DNA from: Desulfobulbus rhabdoformis
GTDB taxonomy: Bacteria > Desulfobacterota > Desulfobulbia > Desulfobulbales > Desulfobulbaceae
DNA length: 64,000 bases
Direction: 5' to 3'
NCBI RefSeq assembly: GCF_016919065.1
Contig: NZ_JAFFQA010000011.1
Location: 1-64,000, forward strand
Shown here one piece after another: positions 8,012 through 15,730 of the stretch. Position 1 is the stretch's first letter, and each line of letters begins with the position of its first letter. Below the pieces are notes generated by a model. The model saw only the letters and a program-made list of their open reading frames with translations, did no database searches and was not told the origin of the DNA. A program made the translations under genes and the position numbers.

Positions 8012-8704
8012 TTATTTCCTTTCTTTCCTGGGCCTACCAGCTTTTCCAGGTGTAACCCTTTTGCCCAGTACCTTTGCAATCTGTTCGTTGAACCGATTCG
8101 AGCCCAAGGCGAAGTTCCCGTTTGTTGCCCTTCTAATTTCCTCCAGCACACCTGGATCAAGTTCATATCGAAACAGTTCACGATATGCCTGTTGCCGTAT
8201 TTCCGTATTTTCGCCCAAAGCTTGATACACAGTGTGCGGCGTTATGATTTCATTCTTCTCCCCCAATCCATTAGTCTGAAAGCTTGACCAAGGATATTCA
8301 CTTGGCGTGCTGACCATTTGAGCCCGGACAGGGTTCATCTCTATGTATCGCTGGCAGAGAAGTAAATAATTGTCTTCTTCCGTTACGCAGGATCGAAAAC
8401 GCCCTTCCCAGAGGGTTCCGGTTCGTTGGTACGTTCTGTTGATGTATTGAACGTAACGTTGCCCAAGTCGTTTCATCAAAAGTCCTGCACTTGTTGCCTC
8501 TTGAGGGGTGAGCAGTAAGTGAACGTGGTTGGTCATCAAGACATAGGCGTGGACCAGGCATCCAGTGTCCTTGCTGTATTCCTTGAGCCAGTCGAGGTAA
8601 AAGAGGTAATCGTCGTCAGCGAAGAAGCATGCCTGCCGGTTGTTGCCGCGCTGAATGATGTGGAGAGGAATTCCTGGCGTGATGATACGTGGTCTTCTTG
8701 GCAT
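8012..8704 (-). CDS. RAYT-type Y1 transposase (REP-associated tyrosine transposase)
   Basis: The 230-residue protein starts PRRPRIITPGIPLHIIQRGN, the usual opening of the TnpA_REP/IS200-like Y1 family. The HUH metal motif reads MTNHVHLLL (about residue 55-65). The nucleophile region reads LLCQRYIEMNPVRA, with the catalytic tyrosine in YIEMNPVRA, followed by YPWSS. A basic tail with GKAGRPRKERK ends the protein. Such single-copy domesticated relatives of IS200/IS605 transposases move or maintain small palindromic REP sequences. The gene is bracketed by repeated GTCTGACCCC words, and several palindromic repeat families occur elsewhere in the window. All catalytic motifs seem intact, so it may be active. 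Confidence 0.9.
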   Translation of the reverse strand: MPRRPRIITPGIPLHIIQRGNNRQACFFADDDYLFYLDWLKEYSKDTGCLVHAYVLMTNHVHLLLTPQEATSAGLLMKRLGQRYVQYINRTYQRTGTLWEGRFRSCVTEEDNYLLLCQRYIEMNPVRAQMVSTPSEYPWSSFQTNGLGEKNEIITPHTVYQALGENTEIRQQAYRELFRYELDPGVLEEIRRATNGNFALGSNRFNEQIAKVLGKRVTPGKAGRPRKERK

Positions 8705-9045
8705 GTTGGAACTTTAGCACCAAGAAGAAAGAGAGGGAAGGGGAAAATGTGGTCTGACCCCTATTTATTACACCCCATAAAAACAGGGCATTACGGGATA
8801 ACGGGAAGTGCTGCGCCATTCTGGTCTGACCCCAATAAATTTCAATTAATTTTACCCCAATTACCCCAATTAATTTTTGCTATTTATTTCTTCTAGCGCC
8901 ATTTTGGTTTGTCTCCCATTTCATCAAGCCGCGATGGCCGCACAGTGAAATGGACCATCCAACGAGTGAATGGTCCATTAAGTCTGATGGGGGAGGCTGT
9001 CGTCTGACCCCAATTTTACAATTTGCTTTTCTGTACTTCTAACTC
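8705..9045. repeat. 341-base gap with three GTCTGACCCC words upstream of the RAYT gene
   Basis: The word GTCTGACCCC occurs at 8752-8761, 8824-8833 and 9002-9011, always followed by an A/T-rich stretch such as AATAAATTTCAATTAATTTTA. Read on the RAYT gene's strand it is GGGGTCAGAC. No gene is supported. An imperfect palindrome around CACAGTGAAATGGACCATCC is also visible near 8940-8980. The repeated words close to the transposase suggest its own recognition ends, though I cannot confirm this. Confidence 0.6.
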
Positions 9046-9786
9046 TTAAGCAGTTTTTCTTTTACGCGCAACTGCTGCAAGACCGAGTAAACCCGATCCA
9101 AAAAGGAGCATAGTTGTAGGCTCGGGAATAGGCTCTACGGATTCTACCATCAGTACCATATCTGCAAAGTCTTGGTCTCCGCCATTGTACAAATCTTCCC
9201 AGGCGAGAATGAATTCGTTATCGGTCCAGGTCCCTGGCTGGTACAAACCAATTTGGACTGTATCCGTATCAGTGCCTTGATATGCATACATATGATCAAA
9301 AGCGTCATCATTTAAGGATGTGTCACTATAATATGTGTAGCCAGCACCGCTTGTGAGATAATAACCAAAAGTACCACTGGAAAGGTCAATGGCAGAATCA
9401 GTGCCATTGAGAAGAACACTGCCGTCGAGAAGGATAGAAAGGGTTATTATTGAACCCGTTGAGGCCGATCCACCAAACAGTTCTACATTGTTGTTAGTGT
9501 CATTCGCATCATAAATACCAAATGAATTGGTATTGGCATATCCAGCTAACTCAATAATCATAGTGGCCACACTGCCGCCAGAAGCTGTAACATTCCAGTA
9601 GGAGTCGGTGTTATCACTCAGGTAATCAGTTGTTACGTCTGTACTGCTGTCCCCTACATTTGGGGCAACAGTTATGCCATCTAAAACGCCTTGTAAAGTA
9701 CTGCCTGGAGTTGCTAATGCGCTACCAGAAAATAAGCCTATACCTGCTACTGCGATCAATGCACTTTTCAATAATTGCTTTTTCAT
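9046..9786 (-). CDS. PEP-CTERM protein with DUF4114-like domain
   Basis: The 246-residue secreted protein has a signal peptide (MKKQLLKSALIAVAGIGLFS, cut near SALA) and a long Asp/Asn/Ser/Thr-rich beta region. It then shows WEDLYNGGDQDFADMVLMVE, the acidic end typical of DUF4114 domains. The C-terminus is IPEPTTM, a hydrophobic stretch and ARKRKTA, a classical PEP-CTERM signal. It is probably exported and processed by an exosortase and may be an extracellular matrix component; this role comes from the family, not from the sequence itself. It lies behind a sigma-54-like promoter, as many PEP-CTERM genes do. Confidence 0.88.
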   Translation of the reverse strand: MKKQLLKSALIAVAGIGLFSGSALATPGSTLQGVLDGITVAPNVGDSSTDVTTDYLSDNTDSYWNVTASGGSVATMIIELAGYANTNSFGIYDANDTNNNVELFGGSASTGSIITLSILLDGSVLLNGTDSAIDLSSGTFGYYLTSGAGYTYYSDTSLNDDAFDHMYAYQGTDTDTVQIGLYQPGTWTDNEFILAWEDLYNGGDQDFADMVLMVESVEPIPEPTTMLLFGSGLLGLAAVARKRKTA

Positions 9787-10063
9787 TTGTCCCCTCCTGA
9801 AGGTCGCTTGAATGAAATTTTGTAATCAAATAGCTTGCAACTGTTTATGCATCATGTGTGCCATCTTGGCAAAAAGAGGGCGTTTGGTTTGTTGTTAAAA
9901 AATAATTTTATGAGTATTATTGAGATGTTGCGAGAATGTGTGAGGCGTTGCTATAGATACTCAGCTGTGATGAGGCCTAAAAAAGGATGAGCTATTTCGG
10001 AAAAAATCGGATTTTTTAAACAAAAAAATGTAACCTTCTTTCAGGAGTATGAAATAACAAAAA
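9787..10063. other. Gap of 277 bases upstream of the PEP-CTERM gene
   Basis: Besides the RpoN site and a CCCTCCT (GGAGGG on the minus strand) ribosome binding site for the PEP-CTERM gene, I see no gene or repeat. The part around 9890-10060 is A+T-rich and carries no recognisable signal. Confidence 0.5.
9848..9863 (-). promoter_or_regulatory. Sigma-54 (RpoN) -24/-12 promoter of the PEP-CTERM gene
   Basis: On the minus strand the sequence is TGGCACACATGATGCA. It has GG and GC separated by exactly ten bases and matches the TGGCAC half of the RpoN consensus perfectly. It ends 62 bases before the start codon of the PEP-CTERM gene. PEP-CTERM genes are commonly under RpoN and the PrsK/PrsR two-component system, which fits. 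Confidence 0.7.
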
Positions 10064-10612
10064 TTACCCCAATATTTCAACCCCACAGCCAAACAATCCA
10101 GTGTTTCCAAGCCCTCGGGACCAAACCACCCGTCCCTGTCCCTTGCCTAATCCAAACTCATTTTCCTCTTCTACGGAAAAAAGAACCACAGTGTCGGGTG
10201 TTATGCGACGCCTGCTTGTAAAACAGAGCCCTTGTCGACTAATATCAAGAGTATAGCTTTCTTCCTGTCGCTTAATGGCAGGGTGCTCCTGGCCGCCGAT
10301 TACGGAAAAACGAAAAATACTATGTTGGGGTACCCGAATTGAGCGTCGCCGGTTGGTTACAGGCGTGTCTAAGGGGGGGGGCTCAGGCTGAGGTGCGAGG
10401 CGTTGAAAGTGATCGCAGGAACTGAAGTGGGGGCTGGTGCAATACGCTATCAGATGGGCTTTTGTAGGCAAAAAAAGGCCTTCTTTCACCAGGGTACAGG
10501 ATTTTTCCTTACCAGACCAATAGGGGCACTCACAGGTGGAGGCCTGTGAGTTTCGCGAACATTGTCGTCCTATCTTACTGGAAGGAATAGTGTTTTGCAT
10601 AAAAATTAACAC
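10064..10612 (-). CDS. PilZ-domain protein with Cys-rich N-terminal module
   Basis: The 182-residue protein has two parts. The first 75 residues carry eight cysteines in a spaced pattern (QC, TCEC, SC, YC, SC) including CECPYW and AYCTSPHFSSCDHF, which suggests a metal or iron-sulphur site. The C-terminal 100 residues form a PilZ domain: RRRSIRVP supplies the arginine motif, TLDISRQGLCF supplies the D/N-x-S-x-x-G motif for c-di-GMP, and GQGRVVWSRGL with GCGVEI closes the barrel. The protein is probably a c-di-GMP receptor whose output or second input is the Cys module. An alternative ATG lies four codons in, at 10600. It is divergent from aroK. Confidence 0.75.
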   Translation of the reverse strand: MLIFMQNTIPSSKIGRQCSRNSQASTCECPYWSGKEKSCTLVKEGLFLPTKAHLIAYCTSPHFSSCDHFQRLAPQPEPPPLDTPVTNRRRSIRVPQHSIFRFSVIGGQEHPAIKRQEESYTLDISRQGLCFTSRRRITPDTVVLFSVEEENEFGLGKGQGRVVWSRGLGNTGLFGCGVEILG

Positions 10613-10760
10613 TGCAATTATTGATCCTCTGGACAGAGGTTTATTGCGGAATTTTGCTGTTGCATGGGCCTAGGCAACTTTGTTTGCCGCAATCGCGTGC
10701 AATTTTTTCTGGGTTCGAGTATTGCTCCTTCCAAAAAAACGGAGCACAGTGGAGAAAAAT

Positions 10761-11291
10761 ATGACCCCAAATATCCTTCTTGTCGGTTTCATGGGCGTTG
10801 GCAAAGGCCGAACCGCCCGTGCCTTGGCCGCTGAAACCGGCCTGTTCGCCGTTGATACCGACGATCTGATCGAATCCTACGTCAAACAGAAGATTCGCAC
10901 CATCTTCGCCCAGCAAGGAGAACCGGCTTTCCGGAAAATTGAACAAAAAACCGGATTTTGGCTGGAGAAGCAGGTGCAGGGAACCATCATTTCTACGGGT
11001 GGTGGCTTTTTCATGGTGGAAAATCTGAACCGGATTGGCAAGGTGGTCTATCTCCATTCCAGCTTGGATGGCATTATCGCCACCATAATGCGGCATCCCA
11101 ATGCGGAGAAAAAGATTAAGAAACGCCCTCTGCTCCAGGATATGGACAAGGCGCAAGCGCTTTACGAGACACGCTTGCCGCTGTACCGGAATAAGGCAGA
11201 TTTTGAAGTGAATGTGGAAGGGCGGAAAACCTCGGAAATTGTCGCCGAAATTGCCTCGTTGCTCACCAAAGATGGCGTAATTCAAAGGTAA
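10761..11291 (+). CDS. aroK: Shikimate kinase with atypical Walker A
   Basis: The 176-residue protein phosphorylates shikimate in the pathway to chorismate. ATG 10761 is supported by GGAG at 10751-10754 and yields the standard N-terminus PNILLVGFMGVGKG. The shikimate-binding residues match the E. coli enzyme: Asp32 and Asp34 in DTDD, Arg58 in FRKIE, a GGG near 79-81 and Arg in YETRLPLYR. The oddity is Walker A: GFMGVGKG has glycine at position 16 where nearly all P-loop kinases have Ser or Thr to bind magnesium, with RT following. The enzyme may still work with altered metal binding, or a neighbouring Thr18 may substitute. The gene lies 138 bases before a DUF89-like gene. Confidence 0.85.
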   Translation: MTPNILLVGFMGVGKGRTARALAAETGLFAVDTDDLIESYVKQKIRTIFAQQGEPAFRKIEQKTGFWLEKQVQGTIISTGGGFFMVENLNRIGKVVYLHSSLDGIIATIMRHPNAEKKIKKRPLLQDMDKAQALYETRLPLYRNKADFEVNVEGRKTSEIVAEIASLLTKDGVIQR

Positions 11292-11429
11292 AAACAAAAC
11301 GTGAACGGGATTTCTTCCTTGCGTTTCCTCTAGTCTTCCGGCAGATTGTGAAGTCCACCTTCTAAATGCAATGTTCTTTCCAGCAAAACTCAGCTGGAAA
11401 CCGTTTTGTTTACAACCTGAGAATCCCTC
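11292..11429. other. Short gap with nested inverted repeats
   Basis: AAACAAAACG (11292-11301) directly after the aroK stop and CGTTTTGTTT (11402-11411) form a 10-base inverted repeat. Inside it TTTCCAGC (11377-11384) and GCTGGAAA (11393-11400) form a tight hairpin. The position between aroK and the DUF89-like gene allows a terminator/attenuator or leader structure; I cannot tell which. Confidence 0.4.
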
Positions 11430-13178
11430 ATGAGTGAGTATACCCGCTATGTCAAAGGCCAGGACCCGGACCGGGATGCCTGGCTGACCAACTTTTTTAC
11501 GGAAAACCACCTGGCCTATGAGGCCTACCCCGATATCGTCGCCTCTCCGGAGCAGCTCAAGTTTATTGTCCATCTGGAAGATGAGCATGTCTACTATCCC
11601 TGCTCCGATAAGCTCTTCCAGGCCATTATTGATAAGCGTGCGGATACGGTCTTGATCTCGGCCTATGTGGGCATTTGGACCCGGCTGGAAAAACTGGTTA
11701 AGGAGGTCGTGACCGACCCGTATAAGCAGAGTTATTTGCTCAGTCTGCTCACAATTAAGTATAGCCACGAAACCACGCATAAGGTTCAACTGCCAGGGCG
11801 AATAGAAAAGCGCCTTTTAGGGATATTTACGACAATCTCCGAGATCGACCGGCCTCTGGCCGTAGAACGTGAGCGGGAAAATAAGCGGGTCGCTGAATTC
11901 CTCCAATCCGAGAATTTTGAAAAAACGTTCAATTCTCCGGAAGGGCTGGAGATCGGTGCCGAGACGACCCTTACGGATATCGACCTGCAGTTGCATCTGC
12001 TCCGCCTCAAACGTTTACTGCTGCTTTCAGCTATGCGCCCTATCTGGCGTCAGGAAGAGCCTCCCGGTATTGACACCATCTGTGAGGTCATAAACAAACC
12101 CCTTGTAACACCTGAGTGGCAGTGGCTCTGTACCTGGTTGCGGGAAGTGGTCTCCGGAGAGCGGCGCCCATGCATCCTCTGGGTAGGTGGACGCTCCGGT
12201 GAGATTGTCTTTGATATGGCTATCCTGCGAATTCTCATGAAGATGGGGATCAAGGTTATCCTGGCAGTCAAACAAAACTTTTATTACCACCGGGTTTCTT
12301 TTGTCGATCTTCTTGAAGATCCCACCCTGGATAGTCTGCTTGAGGATGCCGACCTGATCGGTGATCCCAAAATTTCCAAGAACGAACTTTTGCGTCGTTT
12401 GGACAGCGATAATCGTTTGCTCGTTATCTCCGATGGGACCCGTGAGCCCTTTAACCCGCTCTTGACCTCAGTGACCTATGCCCGCGCCTTCAAAGAGGCG
12501 GATCTTGTGGTGTATCGTAATCCTGGGGGTCGCGAAAATATTACCAATCATTTTGAATTCACCCGCGATATTCTTTCCATCGTTCCCGGTGATGACGGTG
12601 AGATCGACATGCTTTTCAAGCCCCATCATCCGCGGGCTATTCGCTTCTCCCGTGCGCAGCTGCGGCGGATGGCCGATGATCTGATCAGCATGGTGGTTCG
12701 TGAGAAGGCTCAGGGCAAAACCATCATGTTTTATTCGGCTATTGTCGGATCGATTCCCGGACAGTTGATCACCGCCAAGGAGATCCTCAATGTTTTTGTC
12801 GAGCATCTCCGGGCCTCGCTGGGGGATGTGGTCATTATTAATCCGGGGGAGCATTTTGTCGAGGGTATGGATGCGGATGATATCATGTATATGTGGGAAA
12901 TATTCCAGCGTTCGGGCCACATTGATATCTGGCGTTTTCAAAGCGTGGATGATATTGTCAAATCCTTTGAGTTGCTCGGCAAAAAGGTCCCACCGGAGTG
13001 GACCGGCAAGGATGCCACCTATTCCACAGGCTGCACCAAAGAGATGGAAATCGCCATGCAGATGCAGAAGCTCTATCCTGAAATGCAGCTCATGGGGCCG
13101 CCCTATGAGAAGTTCCAGCGCCGGAAGGAATACGGAGTCGGGAAATTGTATGACCGTACCTTGGCTGGCAGCGAATAA
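11430..13178 (+). CDS. DUF89/ARMT1-like protein (divergent; function unknown)
   Basis: The 582-residue protein is not one I recognise with certainty. Its middle reads ILWVGGRSGEIVFDMAIL (about 248-265), then IKVILAVKQNFYYHRVSFVD, then LLVISDGTREPFNP (about 330-343). This order resembles the metal-dependent phosphatase domain DUF89/ARMT1 (DNAGE-x-x-x-D, VKG-x-P-x-x-x-D-V, then the third acidic site). The family's Asp-Asn pair is replaced by Gly-Gly, so the metal site may be altered or lost. The first 230 residues are helical and Arg/Glu-rich; the last 60 contain YSTGCTKEMEIAMQMQ. It starts at ATG 11430 and has no close operon partner downstream. Confidence 0.45.
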   Translation: MSEYTRYVKGQDPDRDAWLTNFFTENHLAYEAYPDIVASPEQLKFIVHLEDEHVYYPCSDKLFQAIIDKRADTVLISAYVGIWTRLEKLVKEVVTDPYKQSYLLSLLTIKYSHETTHKVQLPGRIEKRLLGIFTTISEIDRPLAVERERENKRVAEFLQSENFEKTFNSPEGLEIGAETTLTDIDLQLHLLRLKRLLLLSAMRPIWRQEEPPGIDTICEVINKPLVTPEWQWLCTWLREVVSGERRPCILWVGGRSGEIVFDMAILRILMKMGIKVILAVKQNFYYHRVSFVDLLEDPTLDSLLEDADLIGDPKISKNELLRRLDSDNRLLVISDGTREPFNPLLTSVTYARAFKEADLVVYRNPGGRENITNHFEFTRDILSIVPGDDGEIDMLFKPHHPRAIRFSRAQLRRMADDLISMVVREKAQGKTIMFYSAIVGSIPGQLITAKEILNVFVEHLRASLGDVVIINPGEHFVEGMDADDIMYMWEIFQRSGHIDIWRFQSVDDIVKSFELLGKKVPPEWTGKDATYSTGCTKEMEIAMQMQKLYPEMQLMGPPYEKFQRRKEYGVGKLYDRTLAGSE

Positions 13179-13256
13179 ATTTTTTTATTTTTGACTTCAG
13201 CGCGGATTGGCTGAATGATCAGACTAAACTCTTTAACTGATACGTATTCCCCGTAG

Positions 13257-13284
13257 GGTGGGCAGAGGTCGTTTTCTGCCCACC
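13257..13284. repeat. GTGGGCA inverted repeat, copy 3
   Basis: GGTGGGCAGA, an 8-base centre and TCTGCCCACC form a hairpin that is a variant of the repeat at 1525-1553. It marks the left border of a composite repeat block whose right border is copy 4 at 13423-13447. Confidence 0.75.
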
Positions 13285-13306
13285 GTCAGCGTTCCATGAG
13301 ATTTTA

Positions 13307-13424
13307 CCTGAAGCCGTGAGCAGTCATCAGTGCGTTAGTTTTGTTGGTTGTGGCCTGCCGATTAAAGTAAACTTTATCGGCAGGTTGCAGGCGACGAAGG
13401 TGGCGTGCTGATGGATGCTCACGG
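13307..13424. repeat. Long palindromic element, CCTGAA-CCGTGAGCA family, copy 1
   Basis: The element starts with ACCTGAAGCCGTGAGCA and ends with GGATGCTCACGG. Its two halves are inverted repeats across about 55 bases each, meeting at CCGATTAAAGTAAACTTTATCGG. Related long copies lie at 20530-20655 and about 63118-63229. It is inserted between two GTGGGCA hairpins. Confidence 0.75.
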
Positions 13425-13447
13425 TGGGCACAAACGACGTGCCCACC
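13423..13447. repeat. GTGGGCAC inverted repeat, copy 4
   Basis: GGTGGGCAC, a 7-base centre and GTGCCCACC followed by CTAC repeat copy 1 in inverted orientation. Copies 3 and 4 flank the long palindrome, as if it had inserted into, or carries, this unit. Confidence 0.8.
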
Positions 13448-13476
13448 CTACACCGAGTAGATGTTGGTTTCTTGCC

Positions 13477-13625
13477 TTAAGGGAATCTTGAATAATTGCT
13501 TTTTCTTCCAATCTCGGCGTTATGCTCAAAATTTTATCCTCGGAATATCAAGTATATGCCTGCGGTAAAATTTTGAGCATGCCTTGACCTTGATTGAAAA
13601 ATCTAATAATTCAAGACACCCTTAA
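13477..13625. mobile_element. MITE-like inverted-repeat element, copy 1 (149 bases)
   Basis: The element begins TTAAGGGAATCTTGAATAAT and its other end, read on the opposite strand, begins TTAAGGGTGTCTTGAATTAT. Both ends then continue into a TTTTTC stretch. Inside, GCTCAAAATTTTA and TAAAATTTTGAGC form a second stem around ATCCTCGGAATATC...ATATGCCTGCGG. A second copy in opposite orientation lies at 59346-59528. Terminal inverted repeats, small size, no coding capacity and two copies are what define a MITE; the mobilising transposase is unknown. Confidence 0.75.
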
Positions 13626-13754
13626 GCATTGGGCTCGAATAGGGCTTTTTTTCTGTGGATGCATTTTTGTCTCTGTTGCGCTGGGGGGAATCGAAGACAC
13701 TCTCTTGCGGTTGATCAACTCTTGACTCCAGCCGCTTTTCTGCAGGAATACTCC

Positions 13755-14831
13755 ATGGCTCCCAAAGAACCTTTAAGTTTTCTCGAAACCACCTTTCGTT
13801 CAATTTATCCTCAGGATTTTGATTTTCGCCAGCAGGCGGAAAATCGCCTCAAGCAACTCACCATGCCGCTCTGGGCCATGGGAGACTTGATGGATCTGGC
13901 CGTGGATCTGGCCGGTATGACCGGTTCTCTACAGCCGCCGGTCAGCCGCAAAAAGGTCGTGGTTATGGTGGGGGATCATGGGGTGGCCGCCGAAGGCGTC
14001 TCCCAGTACCCTGCCGAAGTCACCACGCAGATGGTGCACAATATAGCCCGCGGTGGCGCGGCCATAAGCGTGCTTGCAGATAAAGCCGGGGCAGATGTAC
14101 TGGTGGTCGATATCGGGGGACGTGACGATTTTACGGAGCTGGCCGAGGCTGGGAAAATTTTATCGAAGAAAATTGGCCGGGGGACCGCCAATATGTCCTA
14201 TGGACCGGCTATGACCAGGACGCATGCGGTTATGGCGGTGGAGGCCGGTATTGAGGTGGCCCAGTCCCTGGCAGATGAGGTGGATATCTTTGCAACCGGC
14301 GAGATGGGCATCGGCAACACTACACCCAGCACTGCCATTGCCGCTGTCTTTACAGGGAAAAAAGTGTCAGATCTCACCGGGCGGGGAACAGGGCTTGATG
14401 ATGCCGGACTCAAACACAAAATTGCTGTGATTGAAAAGGCTTTGGCCAGGAATACCCCGAATGCCAAGGAAGGGCTTGATGTTTTGGCCAAAGTGGGGGG
14501 ATTTGAAATCGGTGGTATTGCCGGGCTCATTCTTGGTGCAGCGTCCAGGCGTAAGCCCGTTGTGGTGGATGGCTTTATTTCCGCGGCTGGCGCCATGATT
14601 GCCTGCAGCCTGGAACCCTTTGTGCGTGATTATATAATCTGTGCCCATCGCAGTGCGGAGCCAGGGCATCTGGCCTTGTTGGAGAAATTGCAGCAGCGGC
14701 CGCTTTTGGATCTCAACCTGCGGTTGGGGGAGGGGACTGGGGCGGCCTTGGCCATGCCCTTGGTCGATGGAGCAGCGGCTCTGCTGACAGATATGGCGAC
14801 CTTTGCTGAGGCGGGTGTTGCGCAGGCGTAA
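13755..14831 (+). CDS. cobT: Nicotinate-nucleotide--dimethylbenzimidazole phosphoribosyltransferase
   Basis: This 358-residue cytoplasmic enzyme transfers the ribose-phosphate of nicotinate mononucleotide to dimethylbenzimidazole (or another base), giving the alpha-ribazole phosphate of the lower loop of cobalamin. The motif GEMGIGNTTPSTAIAAV is diagnostic. VMVGDHGVAAEGVSQYP lies near the front, and the catalytic glutamate is in LRLGEGTGAALAMPL near the C-terminus. ATG 13755 has AGGA seven bases upstream and the usual family N-terminus; longer in-frame extensions run back into the repeat region. No other cobalamin gene is adjacent. Confidence 0.95.
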   Translation: MAPKEPLSFLETTFRSIYPQDFDFRQQAENRLKQLTMPLWAMGDLMDLAVDLAGMTGSLQPPVSRKKVVVMVGDHGVAAEGVSQYPAEVTTQMVHNIARGGAAISVLADKAGADVLVVDIGGRDDFTELAEAGKILSKKIGRGTANMSYGPAMTRTHAVMAVEAGIEVAQSLADEVDIFATGEMGIGNTTPSTAIAAVFTGKKVSDLTGRGTGLDDAGLKHKIAVIEKALARNTPNAKEGLDVLAKVGGFEIGGIAGLILGAASRRKPVVVDGFISAAGAMIACSLEPFVRDYIICAHRSAEPGHLALLEKLQQRPLLDLNLRLGEGTGAALAMPLVDGAAALLTDMATFAEAGVAQA

Positions 14832-15164
14832 AGGTTTTTTGGGGATTTTACGATAAGACAGGTAGGGTCTCCTCGCCGGATGGCGAAAAGAAAGGGCAGC
14901 CGCCCGGCTCAGCGCCGATGGCACTTTCGTCCCCGGATGTATTCTGTTGGTATTGGGGAGAACTCGGCGGGATCGATTTTTTTCCAAAGAGTTAGCCAAC
15001 CGAACACGTTAGTGTCTTGGGAGGTGGTGGATGAAGGGCCTGAAGTACAAAAAATTATACCGAGCTCTCGTCGGATTATTGACACTTCTTAATGTTCGTG
15101 CTAATTTCTGAAATAAGTCTGCAAGTTTTATCAATCGTTAAAAAAAATTGACCTTGGTGATCTC
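14832..15164. other. Gap of 333 bases after cobT
   Basis: It contains the shortened dispersed repeat at 14865-14945 and otherwise no recognised gene or signal. A reading frame through the repeat lacks a ribosome binding site and is rejected. Confidence 0.55.
14865..14945. repeat. Dispersed 'LFERSEF'-type repeat, internally deleted copy
   Basis: GGGTCTCCTCGCCGGA is followed directly by TGGCGAAAAGAAAGGGCAGCC and CGCCCGGCTCAGCGCCGA. These are the left, middle and right parts of the block at 1590-1805 with two internal stretches missing. Joining of non-adjacent parts indicates deletion after dispersal. Confidence 0.65.
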
Positions 15165-15713
15165 GTGAAAACCTCCATGGCGGTTTCGATACTGGCTGAC
15201 ATGCGGAAAAATTCGTTGGTACAGGTGAAGGAGGGGGGAAGACGTACCTCTTCAACGCAGAAGTTCGTTGTTTTTTGTTGCTGCATTGTTGTGATGGGAG
15301 GTCTTGTGTTTACCGCAAACCTGCCAGCCTGTGCAGAAGAGGTTCAACCTGCCACCCACAAGGAGGTTCAGGTGCCTGTCTATGAAATCCCCGATCACCT
15401 CACCGAGAAAGAACGAAAATGGTTTATTACGTTTCAGGAGGGCAATTTTCTTTCCCAGGGGTGGCAGGCCATCTCTGCAGAGATTATGGCCAAAACTCCA
15501 CCGGCACAACAACCAGAGCAGAAAATTGCTCTGGCCAAACTGGGCAATAAAATTGGTACCGAATGGTGTCGGCCCAATGCTGTGAGGCGGGTAAACTCCT
15601 CCATGCTCAAGGAGTGGGGGGATATCCTCCGCAAAACTGCAAAGAAAAAGCCGCAGCAACTGACAGCGGCCATTGCCTACATCAACCAGGAAGTGGATGC
15701 CGTTCTGGACTGA
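15165..15713 (+). CDS. Exported hypothetical protein
   Basis: The protein has up to 182 residues. A hydrophobic segment at about 33-55 (FVVFCCCIVVMGGLVFTANL) ends in PACAEE, a good signal-peptidase site, so the rest (VQPATHKEVQVPVYEIPDHL onward) is probably periplasmic. The mature part is helical and contains a WCRPNAVRR segment and KEWGDILRKTAKKKPQQL. I do not recognise the family. The start is uncertain: GTG 15165 has a weak GGTGA upstream, and ATG 15177 or 15201 would give a shorter leader. It converges with xseA. Confidence 0.6.
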   Translation: MKTSMAVSILADMRKNSLVQVKEGGRRTSSTQKFVVFCCCIVVMGGLVFTANLPACAEEVQPATHKEVQVPVYEIPDHLTEKERKWFITFQEGNFLSQGWQAISAEIMAKTPPAQQPEQKIALAKLGNKIGTEWCRPNAVRRVNSSMLKEWGDILRKTAKKKPQQLTAAIAYINQEVDAVLD

Positions 15714-15730
15714 TTCCGTATCCCTTCTTA

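Larger units (their letters stand above)
13179..13754. other. Repeat-dense gap of 576 bases before cobT
   Basis: No gene is supported. The gap contains two GTGGGCA hairpins, one long palindromic element of the CCTGAA-CCGTGAGCA family between them and one 149-base MITE-like element, all listed separately. No cobalamin riboswitch was recognised ahead of cobT. Confidence 0.7.

Noticed and set aside
10641..11789. 382-residue open frame antisense to aroK and the start of the DUF89-like gene
   Set aside because: It lies opposite well-supported coding sequence, has no recognisable motif and no clear ribosome binding site.
13625..13754. Cobalamin riboswitch ahead of cobT
   Set aside because: No B12-box-like sequence or suitable fold is visible in the 130 bases before the gene.
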